Origin: Nitrospirae bacterium GWC2_42_7
GTDB taxonomy: Bacteria; Nitrospirota; Thermodesulfovibrionia; Thermodesulfovibrionales; UBA6898
Reading direction: 5' to 3'
Assembly: GCA_001803645.1 (NCBI GenBank)
Contig: MHDW01000180.1
Span: 1 to 13,997 of the forward strand
Length of the DNA stretch: 13,997 bases
The notes under the pieces were generated by a model. That model did no database searches. It worked only from the letters and a program-made list of their open reading frames with translations, and was not told the origin of the DNA. A program made the translations under genes and the position numbers. Positions 6,680-13,997 of the stretch are shown piece by piece. Within the stretch, counting starts at the first letter, position 1; each line of letters begins with the position of its first letter.

Positions 6680-7760
6680 ATAATTCCACCCATTTCAGAA
6701 ACGATTCTACAACTGCAGGGTCAAATTGAGTGCCAGAACACCTGACGATCTCAGTAATAGCTTCTTTCTTTGACCTTTTTAGTCTGTAAGGCCTGTCCGA
6801 CGTCAGGGCGTCAAAAGTATCGGCAACAGCGAGAATTCTTGCCATTAACGGGATCTCATCCATTCTTAAGCCGAAGATCCCCCTGCTTCCGTCCCAGTAC
6901 TCATGATGATATTTTATGCTCAGGATTATATCTTCAAATTGTTTCAGCTCCCTCAGTATATCAGCACCCATACTCGGGTGTTTTTTGATCTCGAACCATT
7001 CATCTTCATCCAGCTTGCCGTTCTTATTCAATATCTCTTTTGGTGTCGCGATCTTTCCTATATCGTGCAGGAGTGAGGTTATCTTCAGCCTTTCCATTAG
7101 ATCTTTTTCAAGTTCCATAACATGGCCGATGCTGACAGCATATTCTGTAACACGTTCAGTATGTCCGGCTGTCCAGTGCGAAGAGGCCTCAAGCGCCCTG
7201 ACAAGCGAGCTGATGGCTCCAAGCAGTAATGTTTCGAGTTCACTGTAAAGAAACGCATTTTCTATTGCAAGGCCTGCCTGTGTACAGATCGCCATGAGCA
7301 ACTTGGAATCATTAGAATAAAACTCTTCGTCAGAATCTTTATCAGCTATTACAATTGCTCCTATCACCTTCACCTTGCCTTTTATCGGACATATCATTAA
7401 AGACTTCAGGTCTGGAAAGATAGTGCTATATTCAGTCTCCCTCAGTTTACAGAAGGCAGAAGGTCTGTTTGCCTCAAAAGGCTTCCAGAGCACAGTTATG
7501 TCCTCTCCAAATTCAATATCTTTGTCCCAATTCCCGGTGAATGTTTTGGTGCAAAGCTTTTTTTTCTTTTCATCAAGGAACAACACAGCCGATGTCTGAA
7601 CACCGATGGTGTTGACTGCTTCGGCCACAATGCGTGCGCATATTTCGTCAACGCTCAGAACAGAGAAAATACCTGATATCCTGTATAAAAGGGACAATTC
7701 CTCATAGGTATTGCTAAGTTCCTGAATTGTTAAAGATAGGTTGTCGTCAGTGTAATTCAT
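6663..7760 (-). CDS. GAF/HD-GYP-type putative cyclic-di-GMP phosphodiesterase
   Basis: A soluble signalling protein of 365 residues. Residues about 26-172 form a GAF sensor domain, ending in AICTQAGLAIENAFLYSELE. Residues about 185-355 form an HD-GYP-type phosphohydrolase domain with GHTERV (H200), the metal-binding HD pair in LLHDIGK (232-233), the KKHPSMG helix, HHEYWDG (285-291) and IPLMARILAVADTFDALTSDRPYR. HD-GYP proteins hydrolyse c-di-GMP. Here the GYP triplet that should follow WDGx is replaced by RGIF, so activity or specificity may differ. I chose the ATG at 7760 because AGGGA lies seven bases upstream; the ATG at 7763 is equally possible. An in-frame ATG at 7796 would add residues read entirely from a palindromic repeat and is unlikely to be used. 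It lies downstream of the receiver gene, on the same strand with a 117-bp gap, and could be part of its output pathway. The 3' end overlaps the convergent TatD gene by 17 bp. Confidence 0.88.
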   Translation of the reverse strand: MNYTDDNLSLTIQELSNTYEELSLLYRISGIFSVLSVDEICARIVAEAVNTIGVQTSAVLFLDEKKKKLCTKTFTGNWDKDIEFGEDITVLWKPFEANRPSAFCKLRETEYSTIFPDLKSLMICPIKGKVKVIGAIVIADKDSDEEFYSNDSKLLMAICTQAGLAIENAFLYSELETLLLGAISSLVRALEASSHWTAGHTERVTEYAVSIGHVMELEKDLMERLKITSLLHDIGKIATPKEILNKNGKLDEDEWFEIKKHPSMGADILRELKQFEDIILSIKYHHEYWDGSRGIFGLRMDEIPLMARILAVADTFDALTSDRPYRLKRSKKEAITEIVRCSGTQFDPAVVESFLKWVELFNLQR

Positions 7761-7767
7761 CATAAAT

Positions 7768-7772
7768 TCCCT
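7768..7772 (-). promoter_or_regulatory. Ribosome binding site that sets the HD-GYP start
   Basis: Read on the minus strand, AGGGA lies four bases before the ATG at 7763 and seven before the ATG at 7760. Its first base is the last base of the palindromic repeat, so the repeat ends exactly where the translation signal begins. This argues against the longer start at 7796. Confidence 0.6.
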
Positions 7773-7849
7773 GTCATTGCGAGCGGAGCGAAGCAATCTT
7801 GTTTTTTAACGGCTGAGATTGCTTCGTCGCTTCTCTCCTCGCAATGACA
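7772..7849. repeat. 78-bp palindromic repeat between the receiver and HD-GYP genes
   Basis: The left arm at 7772-7799 (tgtcattgcgag...gaagcaatct) and the right arm at 7816-7849 (agattgcttcg...cgcaatgaca) are inverted copies around a 16-base loop. The right arm carries about six extra bases in the gcg/cgc-rich middle. The outer 'tgtcattgcgag' and inner 'gaagcaatct' blocks pair perfectly. This wording is a widespread repeat in Nitrospirota, Deltaproteobacteria and related genomes (recollection, not a search). As RNA it would form a long hairpin within the minus-strand transcript, and could end or attenuate transcription, or protect the upstream kinase-receiver mRNA. Confidence 0.8.
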
Positions 7850-7877
7850 TAAGTAAAGAAGCGTTGGTCGCATTACG

Positions 7878-8252
7878 TTAGGAATTATTTGTTCCAATAG
7901 TTTCCTGCACCATCTCAAGAAGTGATTTAGGGCTGAAAGGTTTGGTTATATACCTTTCGACACCGCATTGGAGTCCCATATGCTCGTCAGCATCCTGACC
8001 TTTTGCAGTAAGCATAAAGATATGGATCCCGCTTAATTCCGGGTCGCTTTTTAACTGTCTGCATAGATCAATGCCGCTAAGTTCAGGCATCATCCAGTCA
8101 AGAATGATGAGATCAGGCTTTTCTTTTCTCACAATTTCAAGAGCGTTTTTACTCTCTTTAAGCGTTACCACATCAATCTTCGCTTTTTTAAGCTTATCCT
8201 CTATCATCATAAGGATAAAAGGTTCATCATCAATAACAATTACCTTGCTCAC
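7878..8252 (-). CDS. Single-domain response regulator (CheY-like receiver)
   Basis: A receiver domain of 124 residues with no output domain. The acidic pocket is D8-D9 (IDDEP), the phosphorylated Asp is D52 (LIILDWMMPELSG), and the switch residues are T82 (MLTAKGQ) and K104 (YITKPFSP). The fold is complete from beta-1 to alpha-5. Without an effector domain it must act by protein-protein contact or as a phosphorelay intermediate. The start is GTG and overlaps the kinase stop as GTGA, preceded by a strong AGGGAGG. The pair is therefore translationally coupled, and the kinase is its obvious phosphodonor. The HD-GYP protein encoded next is a candidate downstream target, but nothing in the sequence proves this. 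Confidence 0.95.
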   Translation of the reverse strand: MSKVIVIDDEPFILMMIEDKLKKAKIDVVTLKESKNALEIVRKEKPDLIILDWMMPELSGIDLCRQLKSDPELSGIHIFMLTAKGQDADEHMGLQCGVERYITKPFSPKSLLEMVQETIGTNNS

Positions 8253-11200
8253 GTTGCCTCCCTGTACGGAAAAGTTATGGTTATCTCTGTGCCTTCGCCC
8301 AGTTTACTCTTTATGCCCATTTTACCTTTGTGCATCTTCACTATCTCATTGCATAAGGACAGTCCTAAGCCAGTCCCTTTTATCCTTTCACCGTGTTTTC
8401 CACGGTAAAACCTTTCTGCAAGATGAGGCATATCCTCTTCGGGAATACCCCAGCCATTATCAGATATTGAAATTTCGAGTTCATCATCCTTCTTTCGGGC
8501 AGTTATGTTTATTTTGCATCCTTCATCAGAGAATGTCAAAGAATTATCAAGGAAATTCATCAAAACCTGCCTTAACTTCTCCTCATCTCCGGTAAAAATT
8601 TCATCAAGACCGACATCAAGCTCAACCTTTGCATTCTTTCTGTCTATAATTGATGCAAACGACTCAATAACAGTTTTTAACATCTCATTTATAACAATAG
8701 GCCCTGACTTCAGTCTCTCCTTACCGCTTTCTATCCTTGCAATGCTAAGCAAATCTGATACCATGCTTGAAAGCCTTAGCCCCTCACTTAATATCGTATT
8801 TAAGTATTTCCTGGCTTTTATATCTTCCATATCACCGTCAAGGATCATTTCGGTCATCCCGACTATTGCCGAAAGAGGGGTCCTGAATTCATGTGAAACA
8901 GACCTTATAATGTCTGTCTTCATTCTGTCGATCTCTTTTTCCCTGCTTATGTCTCTGAACAGGTTTACAGCGCTTGTTACATTGCCTTCGGCATCATAGA
9001 CCGGGTTGCTGCTTATCTGAATCGGTATATTCTGGCCATATAGTGTTACTAATTCAGCTTCTCTTGTAGCCTGACTGCCTGATAACGCTGCATCAAGGCA
9101 TTCTGCAAGCAGGGATCTGAGCCTGTTATTATCTTCTGCGTATCTGAACATATCGCAGACAGCGAGGCCTTCGGCCTTGACTGAAGGAAAGCCTGACATT
9201 TTTTCAAAAGCTTTATTGACCGATATAACACGGCCTGTATTATTCACAGTAATTATCCCATCCGCAACACTCTGAAGAACCGTCTCTGAACGCCCTTTCT
9301 CGTCTATTGATTTAATGTACAGGTCAGAGCGTTCCAAAGAAACAGCAAGTATATTCGCTATGACCTCAAGAAAGTGGATCTCATCAGCTTTTATAGCCTT
9401 GTTTCCAAGATAGTAAAGCGTAAAAACCCCAACCGATTTTTCCCCGATAAACATCGGGGTTGCGGCAACAGTATGGTAGGACATGGCAGAGATCTCAGGA
9501 TGCAGATAGAACCTCTCTTCAGCCCTGATGTCAGGTATCACTATTGTCGTCTTTTTTTCTATGGAATACCCTTCTGCTGAGCTTATATCTTTCGGATAAA
9601 TGATATCTCCTTCTTTAACGTTGATATTGGCGGCGGTTTTCAGCAGAAAGTTTCCCTCAGGGTCATTTACAAGCATCCATACAAAATCCGCCCTGAAAAA
9701 ACTTTTGATGAGCTCAAGGACATTAGCCATAATTGCCTTGAGATCAATAGCAGAACCCAGCTTTGTTGAAAGGGAAAGCAACTGGGCATATTCTTCCTCC
9801 CTGCGTTTTTTCTGCTGCCCATATAATTCAAACATCTTTTCGTATAGTTTTATATTCTCGATCGAAATTCCGGTCATTTCGCCTATTGAATTAACGATCT
9901 TTTCCTCTTCCATTGTAAAAAAATGCGGTTTGAAACTAAAAAGGCAGAGCACACCCAAAATCCTTTCCTTGCCCTTTATCGGGATACAGCAGAAACCTTT
10001 AATGCCAAGATGCTTTACCAAGGAACTTTCCACCCTGTGATCTTTTGATATGTCCGAGCTTGTCATAAGCTGACCTGTAAGAGCAACTTTTCCGGGGATA
10101 TCCTCACCAAGCCTTATCCTGCCCATCATTCTTGCATATTCATCTGAAATGCCCCTATGGTAACTGCATGTCATCTCTCTTTTGCCCTCTTCGAGAAAGA
10201 ATATCTCTCCTCCGTCCATATTCAGCATTTCCATGGTTTTATCGAGAATTTTTGTCAATATCTCATCAGGCTTGAGAGACCTGCTGAGCATTCCTGAAAT
10301 ACTGTTTAGAACCGTAAGTTCCCTGTTCTTTCTTGAGATCTCCTCTTCGTGCTTCATCCTTTCCGTAACATCTCTCAAAAGCTCTATTACGCTCACCACA
10401 TTTCCTGAGGAATCGGTTATCGGGCTTGCAACGATCTCATGGTACTTTACTTCGCCTGCCTGATTTACATGTCTGTGAGTCACCCTCCAGTTCTTTCCTG
10501 TGATAAAAACAACCCGTACAGGACATTCATGGCCGTCTTCCACGCACGGATGTTCAGAATTGTGGGATATCACATGGCAGAACTTTCCCACTATATTTTC
10601 GGTTGTATTCATCATGGCTATTTTATTTGCCTTTATGATCCGGTATTCCCTGTCTATCACAAGCAATTCATCCTCGATACTGTCCATAATGGTCTCAGCA
10701 TATTCCTTGGCCTGCTGCAAAGCCTTTCTAAGCTCTTCCTGTTCTGTAAAATCCTTCAATATGCCTATTTTTCCAACTATCTCATCCCCTGCATAGATCG
10801 GGGAACCGCTTATCAGAACAGGCATCTGTGAACCGTCTTTCCGGAAAATGTTTATCTCATAGATAGAGGAGATGCCTTTTTCTCTCTTTTCTTCAAGCTG
10901 CCGGCGCATTATCATCGTATTTCTGTCATCAAAGAAATCATAAATGGAAGCGCCTATTACATCTTTCCTCCTATGGCCTAAAAGCCTCTCAAAGGCAGGA
11001 TTAACGTCCAATATATTATTGTTCTCATCAACAACCCACAACGGATCAAGCATCGCATTTATATACATATCCTTCTTCTGAAGTTCGAGGGTCTTTTCTT
11101 TGAGCGCTGATGTCATCTCATTAAAGGCCTTTGTAACATCCCCGAGTTCATCGTCAGATATTATCTCAAGATTAACGTCCATGTTCCCTTCTTTTACAGC

Positions 11201-11500
11201 CTGCGAGCCTGCCTGAAGTTCTTTCAGCGAGATCAGCATCTTTCTCATAAAAAATATGGACAGAAGGAGGGTCATTACAAGAATATAAAATATGTACGGG
11301 ACTATATGTTCGATAAGTCTTGGAGCAAAATCCTTATGGGCTTTCGTATATGTATCGGTGTCCGGCATATACAGGCTTTCCTCTTCATCTATCATCTTGT
11401 CTACTTGCTTTACAACAGTAAATGTAAGGGGTAAAACAACCAGGACCGCAAAAAAAAGAAAGACCAGGATAAGTTTATAAATAATTTTTGTTTTGATCAT
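8249..11500 (-). CDS. Membrane sensor histidine kinase (HAMP, 3 PAS, 2 GAF)
   Basis: A 1083-residue kinase. Membrane helices at about 8-30 and 68-86 enclose a short extracytoplasmic loop of only about 37 residues. HAMP follows at about 87-140, then PAS1 (144-255), PAS2 (263-380), GAF1 (405-550), a short coiled coil (556-580), GAF2 (583-725) and PAS3 (735-855). HisKA has the phosphoacceptor H870 (SVSHEFRTPLS). The ATPase domain has N-box N982/N986 (MNFLDNSLTF), DNGWGIP (1014-1020), an FYRG F-box and GTGLGLSL (1042-1049). No receiver domain is attached. PAS2 carries a Cys/His cluster: C308, H309, H313, H317, C319, H324 and C326. Given the small outer loop, signals are probably sensed in the cytoplasm or membrane through PAS/GAF ligands. 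The start ATG directly abuts the transporter stop codon with no gap and no clear Shine-Dalgarno, which suggests translational coupling. Its partner is the receiver encoded immediately downstream. Confidence 0.95.
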   Translation of the reverse strand: MIKTKIIYKLILVFLFFAVLVVLPLTFTVVKQVDKMIDEEESLYMPDTDTYTKAHKDFAPRLIEHIVPYIFYILVMTLLLSIFFMRKMLISLKELQAGSQAVKEGNMDVNLEIISDDELGDVTKAFNEMTSALKEKTLELQKKDMYINAMLDPLWVVDENNNILDVNPAFERLLGHRRKDVIGASIYDFFDDRNTMIMRRQLEEKREKGISSIYEINIFRKDGSQMPVLISGSPIYAGDEIVGKIGILKDFTEQEELRKALQQAKEYAETIMDSIEDELLVIDREYRIIKANKIAMMNTTENIVGKFCHVISHNSEHPCVEDGHECPVRVVFITGKNWRVTHRHVNQAGEVKYHEIVASPITDSSGNVVSVIELLRDVTERMKHEEEISRKNRELTVLNSISGMLSRSLKPDEILTKILDKTMEMLNMDGGEIFFLEEGKREMTCSYHRGISDEYARMMGRIRLGEDIPGKVALTGQLMTSSDISKDHRVESSLVKHLGIKGFCCIPIKGKERILGVLCLFSFKPHFFTMEEEKIVNSIGEMTGISIENIKLYEKMFELYGQQKKRREEEYAQLLSLSTKLGSAIDLKAIMANVLELIKSFFRADFVWMLVNDPEGNFLLKTAANINVKEGDIIYPKDISSAEGYSIEKKTTIVIPDIRAEERFYLHPEISAMSYHTVAATPMFIGEKSVGVFTLYYLGNKAIKADEIHFLEVIANILAVSLERSDLYIKSIDEKGRSETVLQSVADGIITVNNTGRVISVNKAFEKMSGFPSVKAEGLAVCDMFRYAEDNNRLRSLLAECLDAALSGSQATREAELVTLYGQNIPIQISSNPVYDAEGNVTSAVNLFRDISREKEIDRMKTDIIRSVSHEFRTPLSAIVGMTEMILDGDMEDIKARKYLNTILSEGLRLSSMVSDLLSIARIESGKERLKSGPIVINEMLKTVIESFASIIDRKNAKVELDVGLDEIFTGDEEKLRQVLMNFLDNSLTFSDEGCKINITARKKDDELEISISDNGWGIPEEDMPHLAERFYRGKHGERIKGTGLGLSLCNEIVKMHKGKMGIKSKLGEGTEITITFPYREAT
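8257..8263 (-). promoter_or_regulatory. Ribosome binding site for the GTG start of the receiver gene
   Basis: AGGGAGG on the minus strand lies inside the last codons of the kinase gene, four bases before the GTG at 8252. It supports the non-ATG start and coupled translation through the GTGA overlap. Confidence 0.75.
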
Positions 11501-12448
11501 TTAAAGTAAGCTCATCACAAGAAATAATATAAGAATTATTACGCCCCATGAGACAAATATGACTGCCAGCGGGGTCATGCCTTTCTCAATAATGGAGTTA
11601 AATTCCACTGAAAGACCTATAGCGGCAAGACAAGCTGAAAGAAAAAAAGTACTAGATCCCTTAAAATAAGCCATTACAGGCAGAAACACATCGGTAAGAT
11701 TAACTATCACGGCAAGCAATATGAACACAATGATAAACCATGGTATCTTGACCGTCCTTTTTTCCTTTCCCGAAAGAAAAATAGCAGTTGTTACAACAAA
11801 CAGCAAAAATGATATCCTGATAAGTTTTATGTTCACGGCCATAGACAAACATTCCTGACTGACATTTCCTGCAACAACTTTAACCTGTCCCAGCATCGGC
11901 AGTGTTGTGCCTGCCAGAAAGCTGAATTCATTTATTGAAAGAGAGAGGAAGTCTTTAAGTATCGGATAGAAGATCATGCCGGTAAGCCCGAGCATCATAA
12001 CAGATATTAAGGATATTGACATATCCTCTCTCTCTGCATCTATAAGGGGTGAGATAACAGCTATCGCTGAGGCCCCGCATATGGACAAACCTGAGGCAAG
12101 CAGTACTGCCAGTTTTCTGTTAAGGCCAAAAATTTTGGCAACGTACAGGGTCAGCGCAAACAGCACTGAAAAAACAATAAAGATTATAAATATAAAATCC
12201 CACTTCAGACCGCTAAAGACAAGCTTGGAGCCATACATTGCTATGCCTAAAGGCAGAAATATTTTTATCGAAAGTTCAATGCCTTTTTCCAAATGTTGCT
12301 TCTTTGCGATAAGATTGCCGATCAGCATTCCGATTATCATAGAGATCACAAGCGCATCAAAAGATGCGTGCATGGTTGAGATGTAATAGGAGATAAGGGC
12401 GATAACTAAAACTACAGACAAACCAGGGATGTTCTCTTTAATTTTCAT
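11501..12448 (-). CDS. YeiH-type (UPF0324) putative sulfate exporter-family membrane protein
   Basis: An integral membrane protein of 315 residues with roughly ten hydrophobic helices along its whole length. Family marks of UPF0324/YeiH are present: LPLGIAMYGSKLVFSG (66-81), LSICGASAIAVISPLI (121-136), a GMIFYP segment, AGTTLPMLGQVKVVAG (178-193), and a C-terminal SACLAAIGLSVEFNSII. The family is annotated as putative sulfate exporters, but transport evidence is thin, so the substrate should be treated as unknown. The ATG at 12448 starts a typical short basic N-terminus (MKIKEN). No good Shine-Dalgarno precedes it. The gene lies 46 bp after hisS and ends exactly where the sensor-kinase ATG begins, so it is probably co-translated with the kinase. 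A transporter welded to a two-component system is a common arrangement for transporter-assisted sensing, but that role is inference here. Confidence 0.85.
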   Translation of the reverse strand: MKIKENIPGLSVVLVIALISYYISTMHASFDALVISMIIGMLIGNLIAKKQHLEKGIELSIKIFLPLGIAMYGSKLVFSGLKWDFIFIIFIVFSVLFALTLYVAKIFGLNRKLAVLLASGLSICGASAIAVISPLIDAEREDMSISLISVMMLGLTGMIFYPILKDFLSLSINEFSFLAGTTLPMLGQVKVVAGNVSQECLSMAVNIKLIRISFLLFVVTTAIFLSGKEKRTVKIPWFIIVFILLAVIVNLTDVFLPVMAYFKGSSTFFLSACLAAIGLSVEFNSIIEKGMTPLAVIFVSWGVIILILFLVMSLL

Positions 12449-12494
12449 CTATGGAAATTTTAGCACAAACGACTGAATTAACCCAAAGAACAGA

Positions 12495-13769
12495 TCAGTG
12501 TCTGGTTATGTTTTCAAGGAGAAAATCCGTTAATCCTGAAATGGGCGTTTCACCCTGTTCTGAATCCGAAAGTTTCTTCCATTTGATGGTCTTGCTGTTG
12601 ATCTCTTCGTCCCCAATAATAAAAACATATTTTGCCGATAACCTGTCCGCCCTTCTCATATGGCTTTTAAGAGAGGCCTCTGAATCTCCAAGCTCAGCCC
12701 AATACCCTGCTCCTCTGATTCTCTCAGCGATCAGCATGCTCTGTGTTTCAGCAGCATCTCCGATAAAAGCAATAAAAATATCAGGCACAGGAAGATCAGG
12801 TTGTCCGGATCTCTTCAACAGTTCAACTATCCTCTCCATGCCAACAGCAAAACCCACTGCAGGTGTCTCAGGCCCGCCAAAAGCCTTTACAAGTTTGTCA
12901 TACCTCCCTCCGGCAGCCACTGCATTCTGTGCGCCGAGGGTTCCACTCGTCACCTCAAATGTTGTACGGGTATAGTAATCGAGCCCCCTGACCATCTCAG
13001 GATTGACAGTATATTTAACACCAACAGCCGAAAGCATTGACTTGAGCTTATCAAAGTGGGTTTTACAATCTTCACAAAGATAGTCAATGATCTGAGGCGC
13101 GCCGTTTCTCATCTCAACACATCTTCCAACCTTGCAGTCAAGGATCCGGAGAGGATTGAGATTAAGCCTTCGTCTGCAGTCAGGACATAGATTATCGTGT
13201 CTGTCAGAAAAAAATCCTGTGACAGATTCCTTGTACCCCGGCCTGCATTTTTCGCATCCAATGGAATTGATCTGAAAACTTAGGCCTTCAAGCCCGATCT
13301 TTTCAAGAAAACGCCCGAGCATCAAGATAACTTCCGCATCAGTCTTCGGGCTTGATGAACCGAACAACTCAACTCCTGTCTGATAGAACTGTCTGAAACG
13401 GCCGGATTGAGGCCTTTCATATCTGAACATGGGGCCTGAATAAAAGAATTTCTGAGGAGACGGAAGGTTATGCAGGTGGTTCTCAACATAAGCTCTCACT
13501 ACCGAGGCAGTTCCTTCAGGCCTTAAAGAGATACTGCGTCCTGCCTTGTCATTGAAAGTATACATCTCCTTCTCGACAATATCGGTATTCTCACCTATGC
13601 TTCGGGTAAATACACTTGTTAACTCAACGATCGGAGGCCTTATTTCCTTAAAACCGAACAAAGGGAATATCTCCCTTGCAGCCGCTTCGATCTTCTGCCA
13701 TATATATATATCCGGAGGCAGTATATCCTGCATGCCTTTCAAGGCTTGATAGCGTTCATCAGAACTCAC
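12495..13769 (-). CDS. hisS: Histidyl-tRNA synthetase
   Basis: This enzyme charges tRNA-His with histidine in the cytoplasm. It is a class II synthetase of 424 residues, a normal length. Visible elements are the N-terminal YQALKGMQDILPPD, motif 1 around 42-60 (EIRPPIVELTSVFTRSIGE), RPEGTASVVRAYVE (83-96), motif 2 GPMFRYERPQSGRFRQFYQ (112-130), and the His-specific motif RGLDYYTRTTFEV (261-273). Motif 3 is AVGFAVGMERI (304-314), and the anticodon-binding domain follows from about 328. Eight Cys fall in an insertion at 172-235 (C172, C175, C195, C198, C212, C217, C232, C235), with H238 close by, suggesting a metal-binding knuckle as seen in some family members. The start is GTG at 13769, overlapping the preceding stop as GTGA. 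The later ATG would cut into the conserved KGMQDILPP motif, so the GTG is preferred. It is coupled to the DivIVA-like gene. Confidence 0.97.
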   Translation of the reverse strand: MSSDERYQALKGMQDILPPDIYIWQKIEAAAREIFPLFGFKEIRPPIVELTSVFTRSIGENTDIVEKEMYTFNDKAGRSISLRPEGTASVVRAYVENHLHNLPSPQKFFYSGPMFRYERPQSGRFRQFYQTGVELFGSSSPKTDAEVILMLGRFLEKIGLEGLSFQINSIGCEKCRPGYKESVTGFFSDRHDNLCPDCRRRLNLNPLRILDCKVGRCVEMRNGAPQIIDYLCEDCKTHFDKLKSMLSAVGVKYTVNPEMVRGLDYYTRTTFEVTSGTLGAQNAVAAGGRYDKLVKAFGGPETPAVGFAVGMERIVELLKRSGQPDLPVPDIFIAFIGDAAETQSMLIAERIRGAGYWAELGDSEASLKSHMRRADRLSAKYVFIIGDEEINSKTIKWKKLSDSEQGETPISGLTDFLLENITRH

Positions 13770-13997
13770 AATGAAGTCTCTTCATCCTCTCTGTGTTCCT
13801 TTTCTTCCCTGTCGCTGTCATGTTCAAGCATTATCTTATGGCTCTCGATAAGCCTCTTCAGCTCCTCCTTAAAATGCCGCCTGATCCCCTTAAGATCAAC
13901 AATGTCCTCATGGATCTTTATCACTTTTTCCTGGGCGTTCTTAAACATATTGTCGGATTTTATCTCTGCCTCTCTGATTATAAGCTCAGACTCTTTT
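13766..13997 (-). CDS. DivIVA-like coiled-coil protein, C-terminal part (cut by window edge)
   Basis: The frame is open to the right edge and 76 residues are visible, beginning KESELIIREAEIKSDN. An internal ATG at 13948 is not a likely start, because the helical pattern continues upstream of it. The segment is a highly charged heptad-rich helix (EAEIKSDNMFKNAQEKV, then FKEELKRLIESHKIML), followed by an acidic, unstructured tail (EEKEHREDEETSL). This matches the C-terminal end of DivIVA/Wag31-type proteins, which bind curved membrane at poles and division sites. The diagnostic N-terminal domain is outside the window. Other coiled-coil proteins cannot be excluded. Its TGA overlaps the hisS GTG by four bases, so the two are co-transcribed and probably translationally coupled. 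Confidence 0.65.
   Translation of the reverse strand, partial: KESELIIREAEIKSDNMFKNAQEKVIKIHEDIVDLKGIRRHFKEELKRLIESHKIMLEHDSDREEKEHREDEETSL

Noticed and set aside
7761..7796. Longer N-terminus for the HD-GYP protein starting at the ATG at 7796
   Set aside because: The extra residues are read from the palindromic repeat, and a ribosome binding site sits directly before the ATG pair at 7763/7760.
8505..10831. Several plus-strand open frames of 90-174 codons opposite the kinase gene
   Set aside because: They are antisense shadows of a strongly conserved coding sequence and show low-complexity Ser/Leu/Phe/Ile-rich composition with no recognisable domain.
8249..11500. Hybrid histidine kinase with an attached receiver
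   Set aside because: The protein ends a few residues after the ATPase domain; the receiver is a separate gene with its own ribosome binding site and GTG start.
12457..12486. Possible minus-strand promoter (TTGGGT, 18 bp, TAAAAT) before the transporter gene
   Set aside because: The -35 match is poor, and the start point would fall almost on the ATG, giving a leaderless transcript. Co-transcription from hisS is an equally good explanation.
13766..13948. A complete 60-residue protein starting at the ATG at 13948
   Set aside because: The frame and its charged coiled-coil pattern continue without a break to the window edge, so this is the tail of a longer protein.

Overview
The window looks like a moderately AT-rich chromosomal segment from a Gram-negative-type anaerobic or environmental bacterium. 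A Nitrospirota or Deltaproteobacteria-like lineage is my best guess, but it is an inference. It rests on the TatD-radical SAM fusion, the DivIVA-like gene joined to hisS, the very large PAS/GAF sensor kinase, and dispersed palindromic repeats of the 'gtcattgcgag...gaagcaatct' and 'ggattcccgc...gcgtgaat' kinds. No rRNA, tRNA, CRISPR array, transposase or phage gene is visible.

Layout. The left part is on the + strand. It starts with an unrecognised reading frame open to the window edge (1-306). Next is a secreted 831-residue FG-GAP/VCBS protein with four C-terminal 'NGGE' beta-sandwich repeats (487-2982), preceded by a plausible promoter. A 340-bp repeat-bearing gap follows, then cofactor-independent phosphoglycerate mutase gpmI (3323-4993). 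A 146-bp inverted-repeat element separates gpmI from a TatD-nuclease/radical-SAM fusion gene (5234-6679). That gene converges on the - strand cluster with a 17-bp overlap.

The right part is entirely on the - strand and reads from right to left: the 3' end of a DivIVA-like gene (cut by the window edge), hisS, a YeiH-type (UPF0324) membrane transporter, a 1083-residue multi-PAS/GAF sensor histidine kinase, a single-domain response regulator, and a GAF/HD-GYP protein. Junctions are tight: a GTGA overlap between the DivIVA-like gene and hisS, 46 bp between hisS and the transporter, 0 bp between transporter and kinase, and a GTGA overlap between kinase and regulator. A 78-bp palindromic repeat sits between the regulator and the HD-GYP gene.

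How the genes may work together. gpmI and hisS are housekeeping genes. The transporter, kinase, receiver and HD-GYP genes look like one signalling unit: a membrane kinase phosphorylates a receiver with no output domain, and a c-di-GMP-phosphodiesterase-type protein lies next door. The YeiH-like transporter is translationally adjacent to the kinase, so it may be part of the sensing circuit. I do not see a clearly new defence or mobile system. The most unusual features are the dense small palindromic repeats, one apparently inserted inside the tatD coding region and one forming the 5' boundary of the HD-GYP gene, and the HD-GYP protein's degenerate GYP motif.
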